A DNA stretch of 64,000 nt from Aurelia coerulea. Taxonomy: Eukaryota; Cnidaria; Scyphozoa; Semaeostomeae; Ulmaridae. The stretch is taken from contig CM076948.1 in NCBI GenBank assembly GCA_039566865.1, forward strand, positions 12,969,001 to 13,033,000, read 5' to 3'. The notes under the pieces were generated by a model. The model made no database searches and was not told the origin of the DNA. It saw nothing but the letters and a program-made list of their open reading frames with translations. The position numbers were made by a program, and so were the translations under genes. This document shows positions 9,394-21,589 of this stretch, piece after piece. Within the stretch, counting starts at the first letter, position 1, and the number at the start of each line of letters is the position of its first letter.

Positions 9394-10215
9394 CTGCAAA
9401 GAAATAAATGAAACAAAATCACATTTTTGTGAAACAGCCTTTTTGTGTACAAACATATTCGAGCTGCTAGGATCATTAAACTTTTGGTTCATATTACTCA
9501 CATGTTACAGGAGAGTAGACCTCTAGGAATTCTCAAGAGAATGTTGAAATTCTTAGAGCGAATGAGTGGCATTATGTCAAATGAATGGCGTTAGAGGTTC
9601 ATCACTATTCTGCACATTCAAAAATTTGACAAAAGGTGTCAAAATATCCCTTGCTTCCAATTCTTTTTCGGAGAGCTGAAAGATCTTTTCTGATATTCTT
9701 ATGAATCACTATAAATCCTTTACAATTCTTTGTGCACAAGGCTGTGAATTTCACAAAATTTGATTGCATCAAGCATTTTCTTGGCCTTTTGAAGGATTTA
9801 AAAGTTTTAGAAATGTTGTGAATCCGTTAACAAAACTCTCTCTGAACCCTGAAGGCTATCTTTCATTGCAGTAAAAGTGAGAATTGTATGATAAATGAAA
9901 TGCAGTTTCTTTGCACAAAAGATCTTCAAATATTAAATGTGGTCAGGAGATACTGAGAGTATTGTAAACCATTTCATGGTTGCTCAGATGCACAATTCAA
10001 ATACAACATGCAGCAAGAACAGAAGCAATGTTCCAGCAACCATATACAATTGTGAAGATCTATATTAAAATATTCTTCAAATTCAATTACTTCAGGAATG
10101 TAACAGGGGGTACTTCTACAATAATTACACTGTGTATCTTATCTACAGAGAGAGATTATTTAATTTTGATATTGTCAAATGGAACTCATTGAACAGATAT
10201 TTCTGAAAATTGGTC
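9394..10215. other. No gene identified
   Basis: AT-rich sequence. A possible exon-like frame of about 32 codons lies at 9570-9675 on the minus strand and ends in a stop without a clear donor. Nothing else is supported. Confidence 0.4.
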
Positions 10216-10660
10216 AGTGCCCCCCCCCCCCCTCCTGGGAAATTTATGGAGGAGAACTAGCAGAATGAGAACACAGAAATTATCAGTTATTTCATTTGAA
10301 CTCATAGGCGTAGGAGATAGGGGGCTAGGGGGGCTGCAGCCCCCCCAATGTCAGAAAAATTTGCAAAAATCAGCCATAATCAGGCAGAAATCCCCCAAAT
10401 TTTATCTTCCCCTAGGCCGATGTTTGAACTAAGGATGTATCCAGGGGGTGAGCACTTGGAGCCACGGCTGCCCCTTTTCATAGATATTTTTCAAGGAATC
10501 ATTGATCATGTATTTACTACCAGGCACCTAGTACCTGAATTACACGAAGGGGAACAATTTGACTGATCAGCCACTATTGGGCAAACGTTTACCTTCAGTC
10601 GGGCAAAAATATTGGTTAATAATTGAATTTTTGTTGGGCAGCCCCCCTAGACTCGTTCTT
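10216..10660. repeat. Interspersed repeat with C-runs
   Basis: Begins near a run of about 12 C and contains the block 'aggcgtaggagatagggggc ... gcagccccccc ... gaaaaatttgcaaa ... cagccataatcaggcagaaat'. Related copies occur at 46780-46935 and 48708-48863. The 'gggcaaaaat ... gttgggcagcc' part recurs near 13035-13100. It is a dispersed repeat family of unknown class, and the open frames in it are not credible genes. Confidence 0.6.
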
Positions 10661-11095
10661 CCTGCACACTTATTGACTTATGTATTTGACAAGAAGGTAT
10701 AATTTTTCTGATAAGTAGCTGAAATTGTCTACTAAAAATAGAGTGGTACCTATTCCCCCACATGGTCATGGCATGGTATAGATTTGTAATTAATAGTTAT
10801 GGCTGGATTTTGACCTTTCACCTTCTACCCGAAGAAGGCCTCCTATGCTGGTGCTGTGCTGTGATACATTTTGGCCTAAACGTACAAGGCAGAGGGGGGG
10901 GGGGGGGGACAGGGGCGCCCAAGTTTAGAAAAATTATAAAAAATGAGCCCAGTCAGGCTAAAAAATGCCCCCAGTTGCCTACATGGAATCTGGGTGCGCC
11001 GTGCGCCAAAGAAGTATACGCCAATTCTTTTGTCCTATTGTTATTTCCATTGTTTAGATTGGGTCTGTGCGCCACAGATGTGTGGCGCACCATAC

Positions 11096-13015
11096 CACTG
11101 TGATCCAGCAAGAGGAAAAAAGTACAAAATATCGCAAAAATCAAATTTATTCGAAGCGGTTATTATGATAAATAGTCTTAAAGAGGATATGTTAAGGATG
11201 AAAACAAAGCAAAAAGTAAACTTTTATGATTTCTGAGTCCGGAGATATTTGCTTCCAAAGTTGGATGAAACTGACATTGTTTACTTTTCATGTAATTTTT
11301 GGTCGATTTCTACAGAATGCTCATTACAACAACAAGTTCATTTACTAATATCTTTGCCCAGGGTTATCCGATTTTAATTCTGTTTGTTTTAATTGATAGA
11401 ACAACATGTCCGCTTACAAGAGAGTCCCTTATTGCTTCTTCCAGAACCCATTTTTTTGTTTTCTTGTTATTTTTCCTAAATGCGCTTATATTCCTGAAAT
11501 AGACACCAAAAATTCATAATTTGAGATTAAAAGTACAAAATAAAAAAATTAAGGACGAATATGTCTACTGAACCTAGATTTTATTACAGCAGCACATTTC
11601 AGCAGATAGTCTGCCAAAGCAATCACTCAGGATCGTGCAGGGAAAAAAGTTATTTTATTTTGAAAGTGGCCACTACCACTTTTTTGCTATTTTGAGCCCC
11701 CATTATTTTCATGTGCGCCTTTAAACAAACGCAAATCCTGTAACTCATGCTTACAATATACCATTCTGAATGGTTTTATCCTTGTTAACAAGTGTTCTTT
11801 CATTTCGAAAAGTAAAATTAAATTCACTATCTCCTCCGCAGAGGCCTTTTATACTTTTTTTGATGGAACTATCTTAAACATTGGGACTCATATCTGTATG
11901 CAATTACCAAAAACATTGTAATAATAATTTTTTTGATGTTTTTTCAACTCGCACAAATAAAAATGATCCATACAAAGTTGAAGATGTCATCAGTAATGGT
12001 TCCTCAAGACTGGTAGAGTTAGAACTGTGAAATGTTATCGTTTTGACTTGATTACATATATTTCATGGTAGTTACTGAAGTGAAATGATCAGGATGCGTA
12101 CAAAAACATCACACATAACATTGTCCATATAATATTGCCTTGTCTTGAAGCTGGTTGGCTACAAAACGTTCCTCGGGCACTTTTTCAAGGCTGAAATTGC
12201 ATGTTCAGACTATGCTATCCTAGGGCTCAAGACAGCTTAATTAGAGAGCCACAAAATGCCTCTGCGGAGGAGCCTTTTCATCCAATTTTACTATCACTTT
12301 TGCCAAAACACTTGTTGAAAAGGATAAAACCATTCAGAATGATATATCTTAAGCATGAGTTACAGGATTTGCGTTTGTCTGAAGGTGCACATGAAAATAT
12401 TGGGGGCTCAAAATAGCAAAAAAGTGGTAGAATAACTTTCAAAATAGAATAACTTTCTTCCCTGCACGATCCTGAGTGATTGCTTTGGCAGACTATCTGC
12501 TGAAATGTGCTGCTGTGATAAAATTTAGGTTTGGTAGACATATTCGTCCTTAATTTTTTTATTGTGTACTTTTAATCTCAAATAACGCATTTTTGGTGTC
12601 CATTTCAGGAAAATAAGTGCATTTAGGAAAAACAACAAGAGAACAAAAAATTGGGACCCAGTTGAAGCAATCAGCAACTCCCTTGCAAGGCGACAAGTAG
12701 TTCTATCAATTAAAAGAAACAGAGCTAAAATCGGATAACCCTGGGCAGAGATATTAGTAAATGAATTTGTTGTTGTAATGACCATTCTGTAGAAATTGAC
12801 CAAAAATTACATGAAAAGTAAACAATGTCAATTTCATCCAACTTTGCAAGTGAATATCTCCGGACTCAGAAGTCATAAAAGTCTACTTTTTGCCTTGTTT
12901 TGATCCTTAACATATCCTCTTTAAGACCATACATCATTACGACGGTTTTGATTAAATTTGATTTTTGCGATATTTTGTATTTTCTTCCTTTATTTTTGCA
13001 TTCTGGATCACTGTG
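11096..13015. mobile_element. 1.9 kb inverted-repeat (foldback) element
   Basis: The left arm (about 11096-11860) is repeated in reverse complement at about 12250-13015. Shared blocks include cactgtgatcc at the tips, 'tatccgattttaat', 'gcaatcactcaggatcgtgc' and 'ttgcgttt' with 'catgag'. About 400 bp lie between the arms. The arms are long (about 0.75 kb) and imperfect. A 5-bp catac flanks both ends and could be a target duplication, but it is too short to prove the class. No transposase is present, so it is non-autonomous. Confidence 0.75.
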
Positions 13016-13840
13016 CATACGCCAATTCCAGTCTGGCCCAGTTGGGCAAAAATGATGCTAAACGATGGAACTTGTGTTGGGCAGCCAACCTAGATTCTTT
13101 TTTCCCATACGCTTATGCATTTTAGCCTTGGGGGGCGGAGGGGGGGGGGGTTACTGAGAAATAATTTCTTGGCAGTTTTCGACTAGTTTTCATTTGTTTG
13201 ACAAGGAAGCGCTGACTTTTCTGTACTGAACTATTATTGACTATAGGTCTAGTCCATAATAGGTAGGCCATCTTGGCTTTTTATGCAGAGGACACACGTC
13301 CTTTCCCGCTCCCGTTCCTCCCCACACACACCCACCCGCCGGCCGCCCGTCGCCATCCAAACACAGGTTGACAAAAACGCTGCTGGCACTGTTGCAGAAT
13401 TGCATCAAATTAAAAAGGTCAGTGAGATCCTTCTGCTTCTGCTTCAACGACTAACTCCTACTAACTGCTATTAAGCAAAGAGATGCAATGACTTACCTCA
13501 AAACAGTTGAATTCGAACAAACCGATATAGTCTAGTAGTTCTGCACTCTGCACCCCAACGGCGGGAAAATAGGGAAAGTAGTATCCAAAACCCTGCACAT
13601 CGATTCCCTGTGCTTTACCGGTGTCGAGTACACATAGCCAAAAACGACGAAATCGTCTCTTTTAAGAGCAAAACAAAAACGCAGGGTTTGGCTGTTTTAG
13701 GAATGAGTATAAACTGAAAAAGCCAGTCCAAAAATATTGCCGTAATAATATGAGTCCCAGTAAGAGCGATCTCGGTCTGGTGTCATAGCCTCGTTTTGAA
13801 TAGCGATTACTGGGACTCATTGTAATCAGTCTACTACGAA
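13016..13840. other. Unassigned sequence
   Basis: Contains a G-rich run near 13130-13150 and a GC-rich stretch of CCCACACACACCCACCC type near 13310-13350. 'ctcgttttgaatagcgattactggga' (13789-13815) recurs at 15069-15095 and about 15571-15597, beyond the hAT-like insertion. No gene is recognised. Confidence 0.4.
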
Positions 13841-13848
13841 CATATAAT

Positions 13849-15049
13849 CAGTGCTTCCACTTGGAAGGAAATTTCCTTCCAGAAGGAAATTTGAGGAATA
13901 AAAAGGAAAAAAGAAGGAAATGAAAATTTGGAGGAAATTGGAAGGAAATTTGACTATAAAGTGAGAAATTTGAAGGAAATCTGGAAGAGACGCTTTTTAG
14001 CTCAAAATAATTGGTTTCTCGTGTTGATAATCTTCAGATAACAGTGTAAAATATCACCACAGTGCAGTGGCTGCAGATTCCTACTATTGTTCAGGACCGT
14101 CGAGAGGGGGGGTTGGAGGGGGTAAGAGGTCCGGGGCCCGGGCCTCGAAGGGGCCCGTAAAAATATCGTTCGACAAAAATTAGTTATTGCTGTAAAATCT
14201 CCTTACAGCAACTTTTATGGCAATCTAGCTACCGTCCTTAAAACATAGACATAGAAAATTATTTTCTTATGTGGCTATGTTTAAAAGTTTTTGTGTCCGT
14301 ACCTTTTACGAGGTGACTTTGGCAAAGTGACCTTGTAAGAGCGAATCTCTTCATTGTTTACCGTAAATACCGCTTCTTTGATAACTTTTTCATGGAATAT
14401 CTAAACAATTTTTTCTAAAGTAGATTTCTCAAAAAGGGCGTTTCCCTCATTCTCCGAGAGTCTGAAGGGCGTGGTCCCAGAAAATTTTCTTGGGGCCTTC
14501 GGCCCCCAAGCCCCCCCTTGGGGCCCGATCCTAAGGATCGGTCCAGGGCCCGAGCTGGCTCTCGACGGCCCTGCTATTGTTACTCATGCTTAGGCCTTTT
14601 TAGCCTTCATGACTGGAGTGGAGAGTGTAGACTAGACTAGTTTATAGAAATCGAATTGAGTTGAAAGGAAATTTTGCCCCACTGAATTTTTAAATTTCCA
14701 TTCAATTCCATCTTAGATAGGAAGACGGCCTTTGTGTTGGAATACGCAGAAATCTTTTGCGTTTCTTCCCTAAGACTACAGTTCTTTTGTTAAAAAAAAA
14801 TCCGTAAAAAGTCGCCAAAAGTCCCATTTAAAAAAATGTTGTGCGCCCTTTTCGGAAGAGTGGTAGAACCCTCGGACTTACGAAAAGACTTCTTTGATGT
14901 TTCTGGTCTCAGTTTTTCTATTTGAACATTACATTTCTGTATAATACGTGGAAGGAAATTGGAAAGAAATACTTTGGTATCTGGAAGGAAATCTGAGGAA
15001 AAAGAAGGAAAAAAAGAGGATATCCTGTTTTGGAAAAGTGGAAGCACTG
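13849..15049. mobile_element. hAT-like non-autonomous element
   Basis: Terminal inverted repeats CAGTGCTTCCACTT at both ends and a perfect 8-bp TSD catataat (13841-13848 and 15050-15057). CA(G/N)-starting termini with 8-bp duplications are the hallmark of the hAT superfamily. The interior is rich in ggaaggaaatt-type repeats and has no transposase. Another hAT-like element is inserted at 14092-14573. Confidence 0.85.
14092..14573. mobile_element. 482-bp hAT-like MITE nested in the first
   Basis: Termini CAGGACCGTCGAGAG and, in reverse complement, CAGGGCCGTCGAGAG (one mismatch), flanked by the perfect 8-bp TSD ctattgtt (14084-14091 and 14574-14581). GC-rich ends with ggggcccgggcc blocks contrast with the AT-rich host. 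It is younger than the element it sits in. Confidence 0.88.
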
Positions 15050-15211
15050 CATATAATCAGTCTAGTAAACTCGTTTTGAATTGCGATTACTGGGACCCAG
15101 GACCCATTGTAATCAGTCTAATGAGTCAATGCTTAGGACTCACTTAGGACTCACTGTGATCAAATCAATCTGTCAGTCAAGAGTCATCATACAGTGTTCT
15201 TAACGTACAAA

Positions 15212-15262
15212 ATGGCCTCCAAACTTTTTCGAAGGTATCTGGCACTTCTACCAGAAGCATCT
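15212..15262 (+). CDS. Candidate first coding exon, copy 1
   Basis: ATG in a good context (caaaATGG) starts 17 codons reading MASKLFRRYLALLPEAS, followed at once by the consensus donor gtaagt. The Arg/Leu-rich, acid-poor start would suit a mitochondrial presequence. I do not recognise the protein and cannot find a following exon with certainty. The second copy is at 15707-15757. Confidence 0.4.
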
Positions 15263-15706
15263 GTAAGTATTACAGTTAACCAAGTCCAGTAGAATTCTCC
15301 AGCTTTCACATTTGATAGCCTATGGCTACGAAAATTTGAACATGAACAAGGTTCATACAACACCAGGGTGAATCTCTCCACTGCTTGCGCCAAATATTTC
15401 CAACCATGTTCAAATATTTCTATTTGAACATTACATTTCTGTATAATACGTGGAAGGAAATTGGAAAGAAATACTTTGGTATCTGGAAGGAAATCTGAGG
15501 AAAAAGAAGGAAAAAAAGAGGATATCCTGTTTTGGAAAAGTGGAAGCACTGCATATAATCAGTCTAGTAAACTCGTTTTGAATTGCGATTACTGGGACCC
15601 AGGACCCATTGTAATCAGTCTAATGAGTCAATGCTTAGGACTCACTTAGGACTCACTGTGATCAAATCAATCTGTCAGTCATCATACAGTGTTCTTAACG
15701 TACAAA

Positions 15707-15757
15707 ATGGCCTCCAAACTTTTTCGAAGGTATCTGGCACTTCTACCAGAAGCATCT
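15707..15757 (+). CDS. Candidate first coding exon, copy 2
   Basis: Identical 17 codons and donor in the second copy of the tandem duplication. About 150 bp downstream the 3.9 kb foldback element begins, so any remaining exons would lie beyond 19.85 kb or be lost. Confidence 0.38.
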
Positions 15758-16199
15758 GTAAGTATTACAGTTAACCAAGTCCAGTAGAATTCTCCAGCTT
15801 TCACATTTGATAGCCTATGGCTACGAAAATTTGAACATGAACAAGGTTCATACAACACCAGGGTGAATCTCTCCACTGCTTGCGCCAAATATTTCCAACC
15901 ATGGTCAGAGCGCTAGCCAGAATATAGACAACCAGAATATAGGCAACAGCCAGAGTATACACAAAATTGCTTACCTCTCCTTTGTAAAAAACCAAATTCA
16001 AAAACTGACGCCACGGCGTTGTAAAACACACTCAGAGCTTTAATTTGAGCCCAACTTTATTAATTTACCTTCAACAGAAGTTGATTTACAAACGAAATTA
16101 AATTCAGCGATGTGACATACAGGCCTAAGCGGTGAAAGTTGCTTCAAGCGCTCCCTCGCAATCTCCAGAATATCGGCAAAAAGTCTCTCTTCAGAGATA

Positions 16200-17545
16200 A
16201 CCACTCCTCCGCAATGCCCAGAAAATAGACAAAACCATCGACAAAACAATGAGCAGTTGCTGCCCCGCAACAGAGCGCCAGAAAATCGGCAAATTCTTTG
16301 AAGAGCACTGCTTCTCCGCCTTCGCAGTTACCAGAAAATAGACAAAAACAATGAGAAGTTGCTGCCCCGCAACAGAGCGCCAGAAAATCGACAAATTCTT
16401 GGAAGAGCACCACTCCTGCACAGCGCCCAGAAAATAGACAAAACAATGAGAAGTTGCTGCCCCGCAGCAGAAAGCCAGAAAATCGACAAATTCTTGGAAG
16501 AGCACCACTCCTGCACAGCGCCCAGAAAATAGACAAAACAATGAGAAGTTGCTGCCCTGCAGCAGAAAGCCAGAAAATCGACAAATTCTTGGAAGAGCAC
16601 CACTCCTGCGCAGCGCCCAGAAAATAGACAAAACGATCAGAAGTTGCTGCCCCGCAACAGAGCGCCAGAATATCGGCAAATTCTTGGAAGAGCAGCGATC
16701 CTCCGCAGTGCCCAGAAAATAGACAAAACAATGAGAAGTTGCTGCCCCGCAGCAGAAAGCCAGAAAATCAACAAATTCTTAGAAGAGCACCACTCCTGCA
16801 CAGCACCCAGAAAATAGACAAAACAATGAGAAGTTGCTGCCCCGCAGCAGAAAGCCAGAAAATTGACAAATTCTTGGAAGAGCACCACTCCTGCGCAGCG
16901 CCCAGAAAATAGACAAAACGATGAGAAGTTGCTGCCCCGCAACAGAGCGCCAGAATATCGGCAAATTCTTGGAAGAGCAGCGATCCTCCGCAGTGCCCAG
17001 AAAATAGACAAAACGATGAGAATTTGCTGCCCCGCAACAGAGCGCCAGAATATCGGCAAATTCTTGGAAGAGCAGCGATCCTCCGCAGTGCCCAGAAAAT
17101 AGACAAAACAATGAGAAGTTGCTGCCCTGCAGCAGAAAGCCAGAAAATCGACAAATTCTTGGAAGAGCACCACTCCTGCGCAGCGCCCAGAAAATAGACA
17201 AAACGATCAGAAGTTGCTGCCCCGCAACAGAGCGCCAGAATATCGGCAAATTCTTGGAAGAGCAGCGATCCTCCGCAGTGCCCAGAAAATAGACAAAACA
17301 ATGAGAAGTTGCTGCCCCGCAGCAGAAAGCCAGAAAATCAACAAATTCTTAGAAGAGCACCACTCCTGCACAGCACCCAGAAAATAGACAAAACAATGAG
17401 AAGTTGCTGCCCCGCAGCAGAAAGCCAGAAAATTGACAAATTCTTGGAAGAGCACCACTCCTGCGCAGCGCCCAGAAAATAGACAAAACGATGAGAAGTT
17501 GCTGCCCCGCAGCAGAGCGCCAGAAAATCGGCAAATTCTCTGAAG
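16200..17545. repeat. Minisatellite, about 95-bp unit
   Basis: Units of 'cagaaaatagacaaaacaat ... cgacaaattcttggaagagc ... ctgcgcagcgcc' repeated about 14 times with small variants (cgatcctccgcagtgcc, cactcctgcacagcgcc). Variants alternate in a pattern that suggests duplications of several units at once. Confidence 0.9.
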
Positions 17546-17739
17546 ATGTCTTCTCTTACATTGTTACCAGCTTATTGTGTCTCTCAAATATCCGTGTAGA
17601 GTGTAGACAAATAAAAATTCAGTCTTTGAATATTCATGTTTTCTTTCAAAAATCTGTATTTATAAACATAATCCGTGATTATTATCTGATTAAAGTGCAA
17701 ATGATACGACACAAAATTGTGTTGTTCAAAGACCAAGCA

Positions 17740-18300
17740 ACATATCTAATTTTAAGGTGCAAATGATCGGCAATCGGCAAATAATCGGCATCATCACTTC
17801 ATCATCATCATCATCATTGATTTATTTAACGTAGGCTACACAACATCAGAAGAATAGCTAAATTACAGCTAAGTTAGGCCTACTTTACAAAATTTACAAA
17901 TTCCTAAAGTTAATCAATTAAAAGCATGTAGTGGATTGTTTACAAGATAAAAATAATCATGCATCCCTACAAGGTATGGAGCGACGGCCACCTCCCAGAG
18001 AAACGGCGGACACACCGCGCGAGGGAACCCCCACACGCATATCCTAAGCTTGCGGTCGCTGCTGGGGCACAATTTCCCAGCTCAACCGCAGCCCAGTGCC
18101 TGCATCATGAAGAGGACCTCACATCCCGCACAGTACATCCGCTATCTCAATGAGAAGCAGTGCACCGCCCCCATCCTTGCGAGAAGGCCCATGAAACGCT
18201 TATCATGTTAGAAACCCTGCATTTATCACCATACCTATGGCAACATATCTAATTTTAAGGTGCAAATAATACGACACAAGATTGTATCATTCAAAGACCA
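17740..18300 (-). repeat. Insertion between two copies of a 27-bp direct repeat, possible LINE 3' end
   Basis: caacatatctaattttaagg and the following bases occur at about 17739 and again at 18241. Between them is a stretch that begins, read on the minus strand, with GC-richer sequence and ends in 'taaataaatcaatgatgatg' repeats. The (atg)n end resembles the tail of the LINE at 39622-40252, so this may be a short minus-strand LINE 3' fragment with a long target duplication. No motif was confirmed. Confidence 0.35.
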
Positions 18301-18573
18301 GGCAACATCCTCACATTTCCCAACATCGCTTGTCGTCTAAATGGGCTTCATTCTTTTATTTCGTTTAGTGTATCGCTAAATAGATTGGTAATAAACCAAA
18401 TACAAAATTTTGCTTGTGGAAAGTATCAAGAACTATAAGGTCATGATCCGAAATTAGTGAATAGGGTCAATAGTGAATAATTGGACATCGGGCATGGAAA
18501 ACTTAGTATTGGTGTAATACTTGTGTCTGTCTACATTGATGCTAAACAAGACATGTTGACAACGAGTTCAAAA

Positions 18574-18660
18574 TATCGGGTGTCCCAAAATGATGTTTTA
18601 TTTTTTGATTGCTTACATATCCATAACCAATGCACTGATTTTCAAAGAAAAAGTTTTCTT
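18574..18660. repeat. Half copy of a mariner-type MITE
   Basis: cgggtgtcccaaaatgatg and about 80 following bases match one arm of the complete MITE at 26977-27186. The second arm is missing. Confidence 0.65.
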
Positions 18661-18668
18661 TGATTGCC

Positions 18669-18796
18669 CATGTCGAAAAGAAGATTGATAAACCTTCTCA
18701 AATTCAAGCCTTACATGACACGAGAAAGAGACGCGTCTTTTTCATGCCATACAAGGCTTGACTTTGAGCAGGTTTATCGATTTTCTTTTCGACATG
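18669..18796. repeat. 128-bp hairpin
   Basis: catgtcgaaaagaagattga and its continuation is matched by its reverse complement ending cttttcgacatg. The arms are about 60 bp with few mismatches. It is probably a MITE or the remains of a foldback end. Confidence 0.7.
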
Positions 18797-19059
18797 AAGA
18801 TATCAGCCTAAACCAAGGGTGTTAGGATATTTTAATTACGTATTTATCTACCTTGTTTTGATCTTCGTCTTGTTTTCTTGTCTTGTTTTCTTCTCTGTTC
18901 TGTTTCCTCTTAAACTGATGTAAATGAATGCCTCGTGTTATTTGAATATATCTTCCTTGTATTCCTGTGTCTTAGCGCGCCTTCGTAGAAGAAAGGTTTT
19001 TAAACCGCAATGCCATATTAAATACTTATGGGAGAGCCATCACCGCAAATTTCCATTGT

Positions 19060-19580
19060 TTTCCATCGTTTTCCAAGAATTTGCCGATATTCTGGCGCTC
19101 TGCTGCGGGGCAGCAATGTGTCATTGTTTTGTCTATTTTCTGGGCGCTGCGCAGGAGTGGTGCTCTACTAAGAATTTGCCGATTTTCTGGCGCTCTGCTG
19201 CAGGGCAGCAACTCCTCATTGTTTTTGTCTATTTTCTGGGCGCTGCGCAGGAGTGGTGCTCTTCCAAGAATTTGTCAATTTTCTGGCGCTCTGCTGCGGC
19301 GCAGCAATGTCTCATTGTTTTGTCTATTTTCTGAGCGCTGCGCAGGAGTGGTGCTCTTCCAAGAATTTGTCGATTTTCTGGCGCTCTGTTGCGGGGCAGC
19401 AACTTCTCATTGTTTTTGTCTATTTTCTGGTAACTGTGAAGGCGGAGAAGCAGTGCTCTTTAAAGAATTTGCCGATTTTCTGGCGCTCTGTTGCGGGGCA
19501 GCAACTGCTCATTGTTTTGTCGATGGTTTTGTCTATTTTCTGGGCATTGCGGAGGAGTGGTTATCTCTGAAGAGAGACTT
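19060..19580. repeat. Inverted copy of the 95-bp minisatellite
   Basis: About five units in reverse orientation to 16200-17545, forming the right arm of the foldback element. Confidence 0.88.
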
Positions 19581-19852
19581 TTTGCCGATATTCTGGGGAT
19601 TGCGAGGGAGCGCTCGAAGCAACTTTCACTGCTTAGGCCTGTATGTCACATCGCTGAATTTAATTTCGTTTGTAAATCAACTTCTGTTGAAGGTAAATTA
19701 ATAAAGTTGGGCTCAAATTAAAGCTCTGAGTGTGTTTTACAACGCCGTGGCGTCAGTTTTTGAATTTGGTTTTTTACAAAGGAGAGGTAAGCAATTTTGT
19801 GTATACTCTGGCTGTTGCCTATATTCTGGTTGTCTATATTCTGGCTAGCGCT

Positions 19853-20906
19853 ACCAACACCTCTCAATATTTCTGAGTGTGTATGACTTTGTGCGCCAGT
19901 GTGCGCCAAAGAATAATCGATATTTATTGTTTAATACAATGAGACATTGAATTGCTCATTTTTTTACGCCTCTTTCTACGACAGAAATGTGCGCCAAAAA
20001 CCAGATGAGTTCTTTCCCTGCGCCAAAGATCTTCCCGAAATAGGAACTCATCAGATTCACCCTGGATACAACAAGTTCTGCGAGTCTTTTTTTAGATTTT
20101 CTACAAAGAAGTGCAAAGTCCACTTTGAACGCTTGAAAAAGGAATTTCGTTGCACATACTCTAAAACTAAGGACTTTTTCCCAAAGGTCTCTTTAGGCAT
20201 CAATATCATATATATCCACATGGCCCCATTGAAAATATGCACTATAGCAACATACGGGTGATTAAAGTTTTTCTGAGCCTCCGTGAAGGAGCATAGACCC
20301 GATTGACTTATTCGTTTTGGTTATTTAATAAAATCATCAAGTTAAAGACAGCAGGAAGACACTTTGGCAGACCCCAAGACAGCAAGAAGTTGATTGAAAG
20401 ACAGCAAGATCATATTCATGGAATATTGAGAGAACTGATGAAATTGATGGTGCCCCGCAGCCACACCAAGCCTAATGTTGTTCATCTTGTTTTTGTCGGT
20501 TCTTTAAATCTTTGTAATTTTGACATGGTTTGTTTGAAAAACAGTACTAACCGTGCATCATAACACTAAACTACCAAACAGGTAAAACAAATTTGGACAG
20601 CCAAGGCCGCCGCCGCACTGGTTGCTTGCACAAACTTTTTCTGCAGGAACAAGTAAAGCTTCTGCACAGTATCTGCTAACTAAGCATATATTTTCAGTAT
20701 ATATGGAAAGGAAATTTTGCAAGTACATCCATGAGATTACAGAGAATAAAAGGTACTTTTGACTTCATCTGGAAATCCATAGCGTTTGCTGAGCTCCGTA
20801 TAAAGTAAAAATGTAGAAATGCCTGTGAATGCGTGGAATCTAATGAGAACTGAAAGCTGCGTTTACATGATACCAGCACGATTTGGGAACAACCTTAATT
20901 TGCCAC
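19853..20906. other. Unassigned sequence
   Basis: Contains several gcgccaaa words and a plus-strand open frame (20303-20563) with a charged stretch GRPQDSKKLIERQQDHIHGI, which could be an exon starting after ttaaag at about 20350. I could not link it to the candidate first exons at 15.2-15.7 kb. Confidence 0.35.
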
Positions 20907-20929
20907 GAATCAGAAGGGAATCACTAATT

Positions 20930-21070
20930 CAAGATTCAAGATCCAAGATTCAAGATCCAGAATTCAAGATTCACACTAATTCTAGATCCGGAATTCAAGA
21001 TTCACACTAATTCTAGATCCAGAATTCAAGATTCACACTAATTCAAGATCCGGAATTCAAGATTCATTCT
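20930..21070. repeat. 31-bp terminal repeats, left end
   Basis: aattcaagattcacactaat and the following bases of the unit repeat about 4 times. The matching array in reverse orientation is at 25440-25700, with about 6 regular units spaced 31 bp. Confidence 0.85.
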
Positions 21071-21589
21071 GAATTGGGCTTTTTAAGAATTCCTTGGAGA
21101 ATCTGTGTGGTTTGATCTTTTTCGCTGTATTTTCTTTGTATCAGGCTTGTGAATAAATGGTTGATCTACTCAATTCCTCAATTAAAAACACACATATTCT
21201 TTGTTTTCTGTATCACATTACTTAAAGGTACTTGAGCTAAATGTCTAAACATTGCCAAGACTTTTAAAAACACCTTCTTTTTTGAGGGCACAAGTAGTGA
21301 ACATGAAGACTCAGGGGCGTCGTGGGTACCAATTGACAGGGGGCACAACTTGCTGATTTTCCGACGAATGATGACGTCAAAACCAATGACATCATCATGC
21401 GCATGCGCAGTTTGGTTACAAAAAATGATTTTCAGACAGAGATAGCAAGACCCTGATCTGGTATTCAATCGAAACAACAATACAGATTAGTTTGCTACAA
21501 ACTGTATAGGAATAGAGCGTGCCACAATCAGTGGCGTGGCCAGGGTAAATTGTAGGTTGGAGCATTGACATGGAAAATTTTTGGGGCCA

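Larger units (their letters stand above)
14917..15902. repeat. About 0.5 kb tandem duplication
   Basis: A segment starting at 'tatttgaacattacatttc' (near 14918 and again near 15420) is repeated head to tail, nearly identical over about 490 bp. The first copy includes the right end of the hAT-like element, so the duplication happened after that insertion. Both copies carry the candidate first exon described separately. Confidence 0.85.
15909..19852. mobile_element. 3.9 kb foldback element with minisatellite arms
   Basis: The outer 300 bp or so of each end are almost identical inverted repeats, starting agcgctagccag at 15909 and ending with its complement at 19852. Inside, the left arm is an array of about 14 units of roughly 95 bp (cagaaaatagacaaaa...) to about 17545. 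The right arm is a shorter array of about 5 units in reverse orientation from about 19060. I see no target duplication that I trust. There is no transposase, and the many overlapping open frames on both strands come from the repeat. Similar tandem-repeat-filled inverted ends are known from foldback elements. Confidence 0.85.

Noticed and set aside
13241..13474. Small frames on both strands in a GC-rich stretch
   Set aside because: Mutually antisense, low-complexity proline and threonine codons, no motif.
16144..19701. Long overlapping open frames (up to about 206 residues) on both strands
   Set aside because: They come from the 95-bp minisatellite, which is not a multiple of three, so all frames are visited and the peptides are cyclic permutations of each other.
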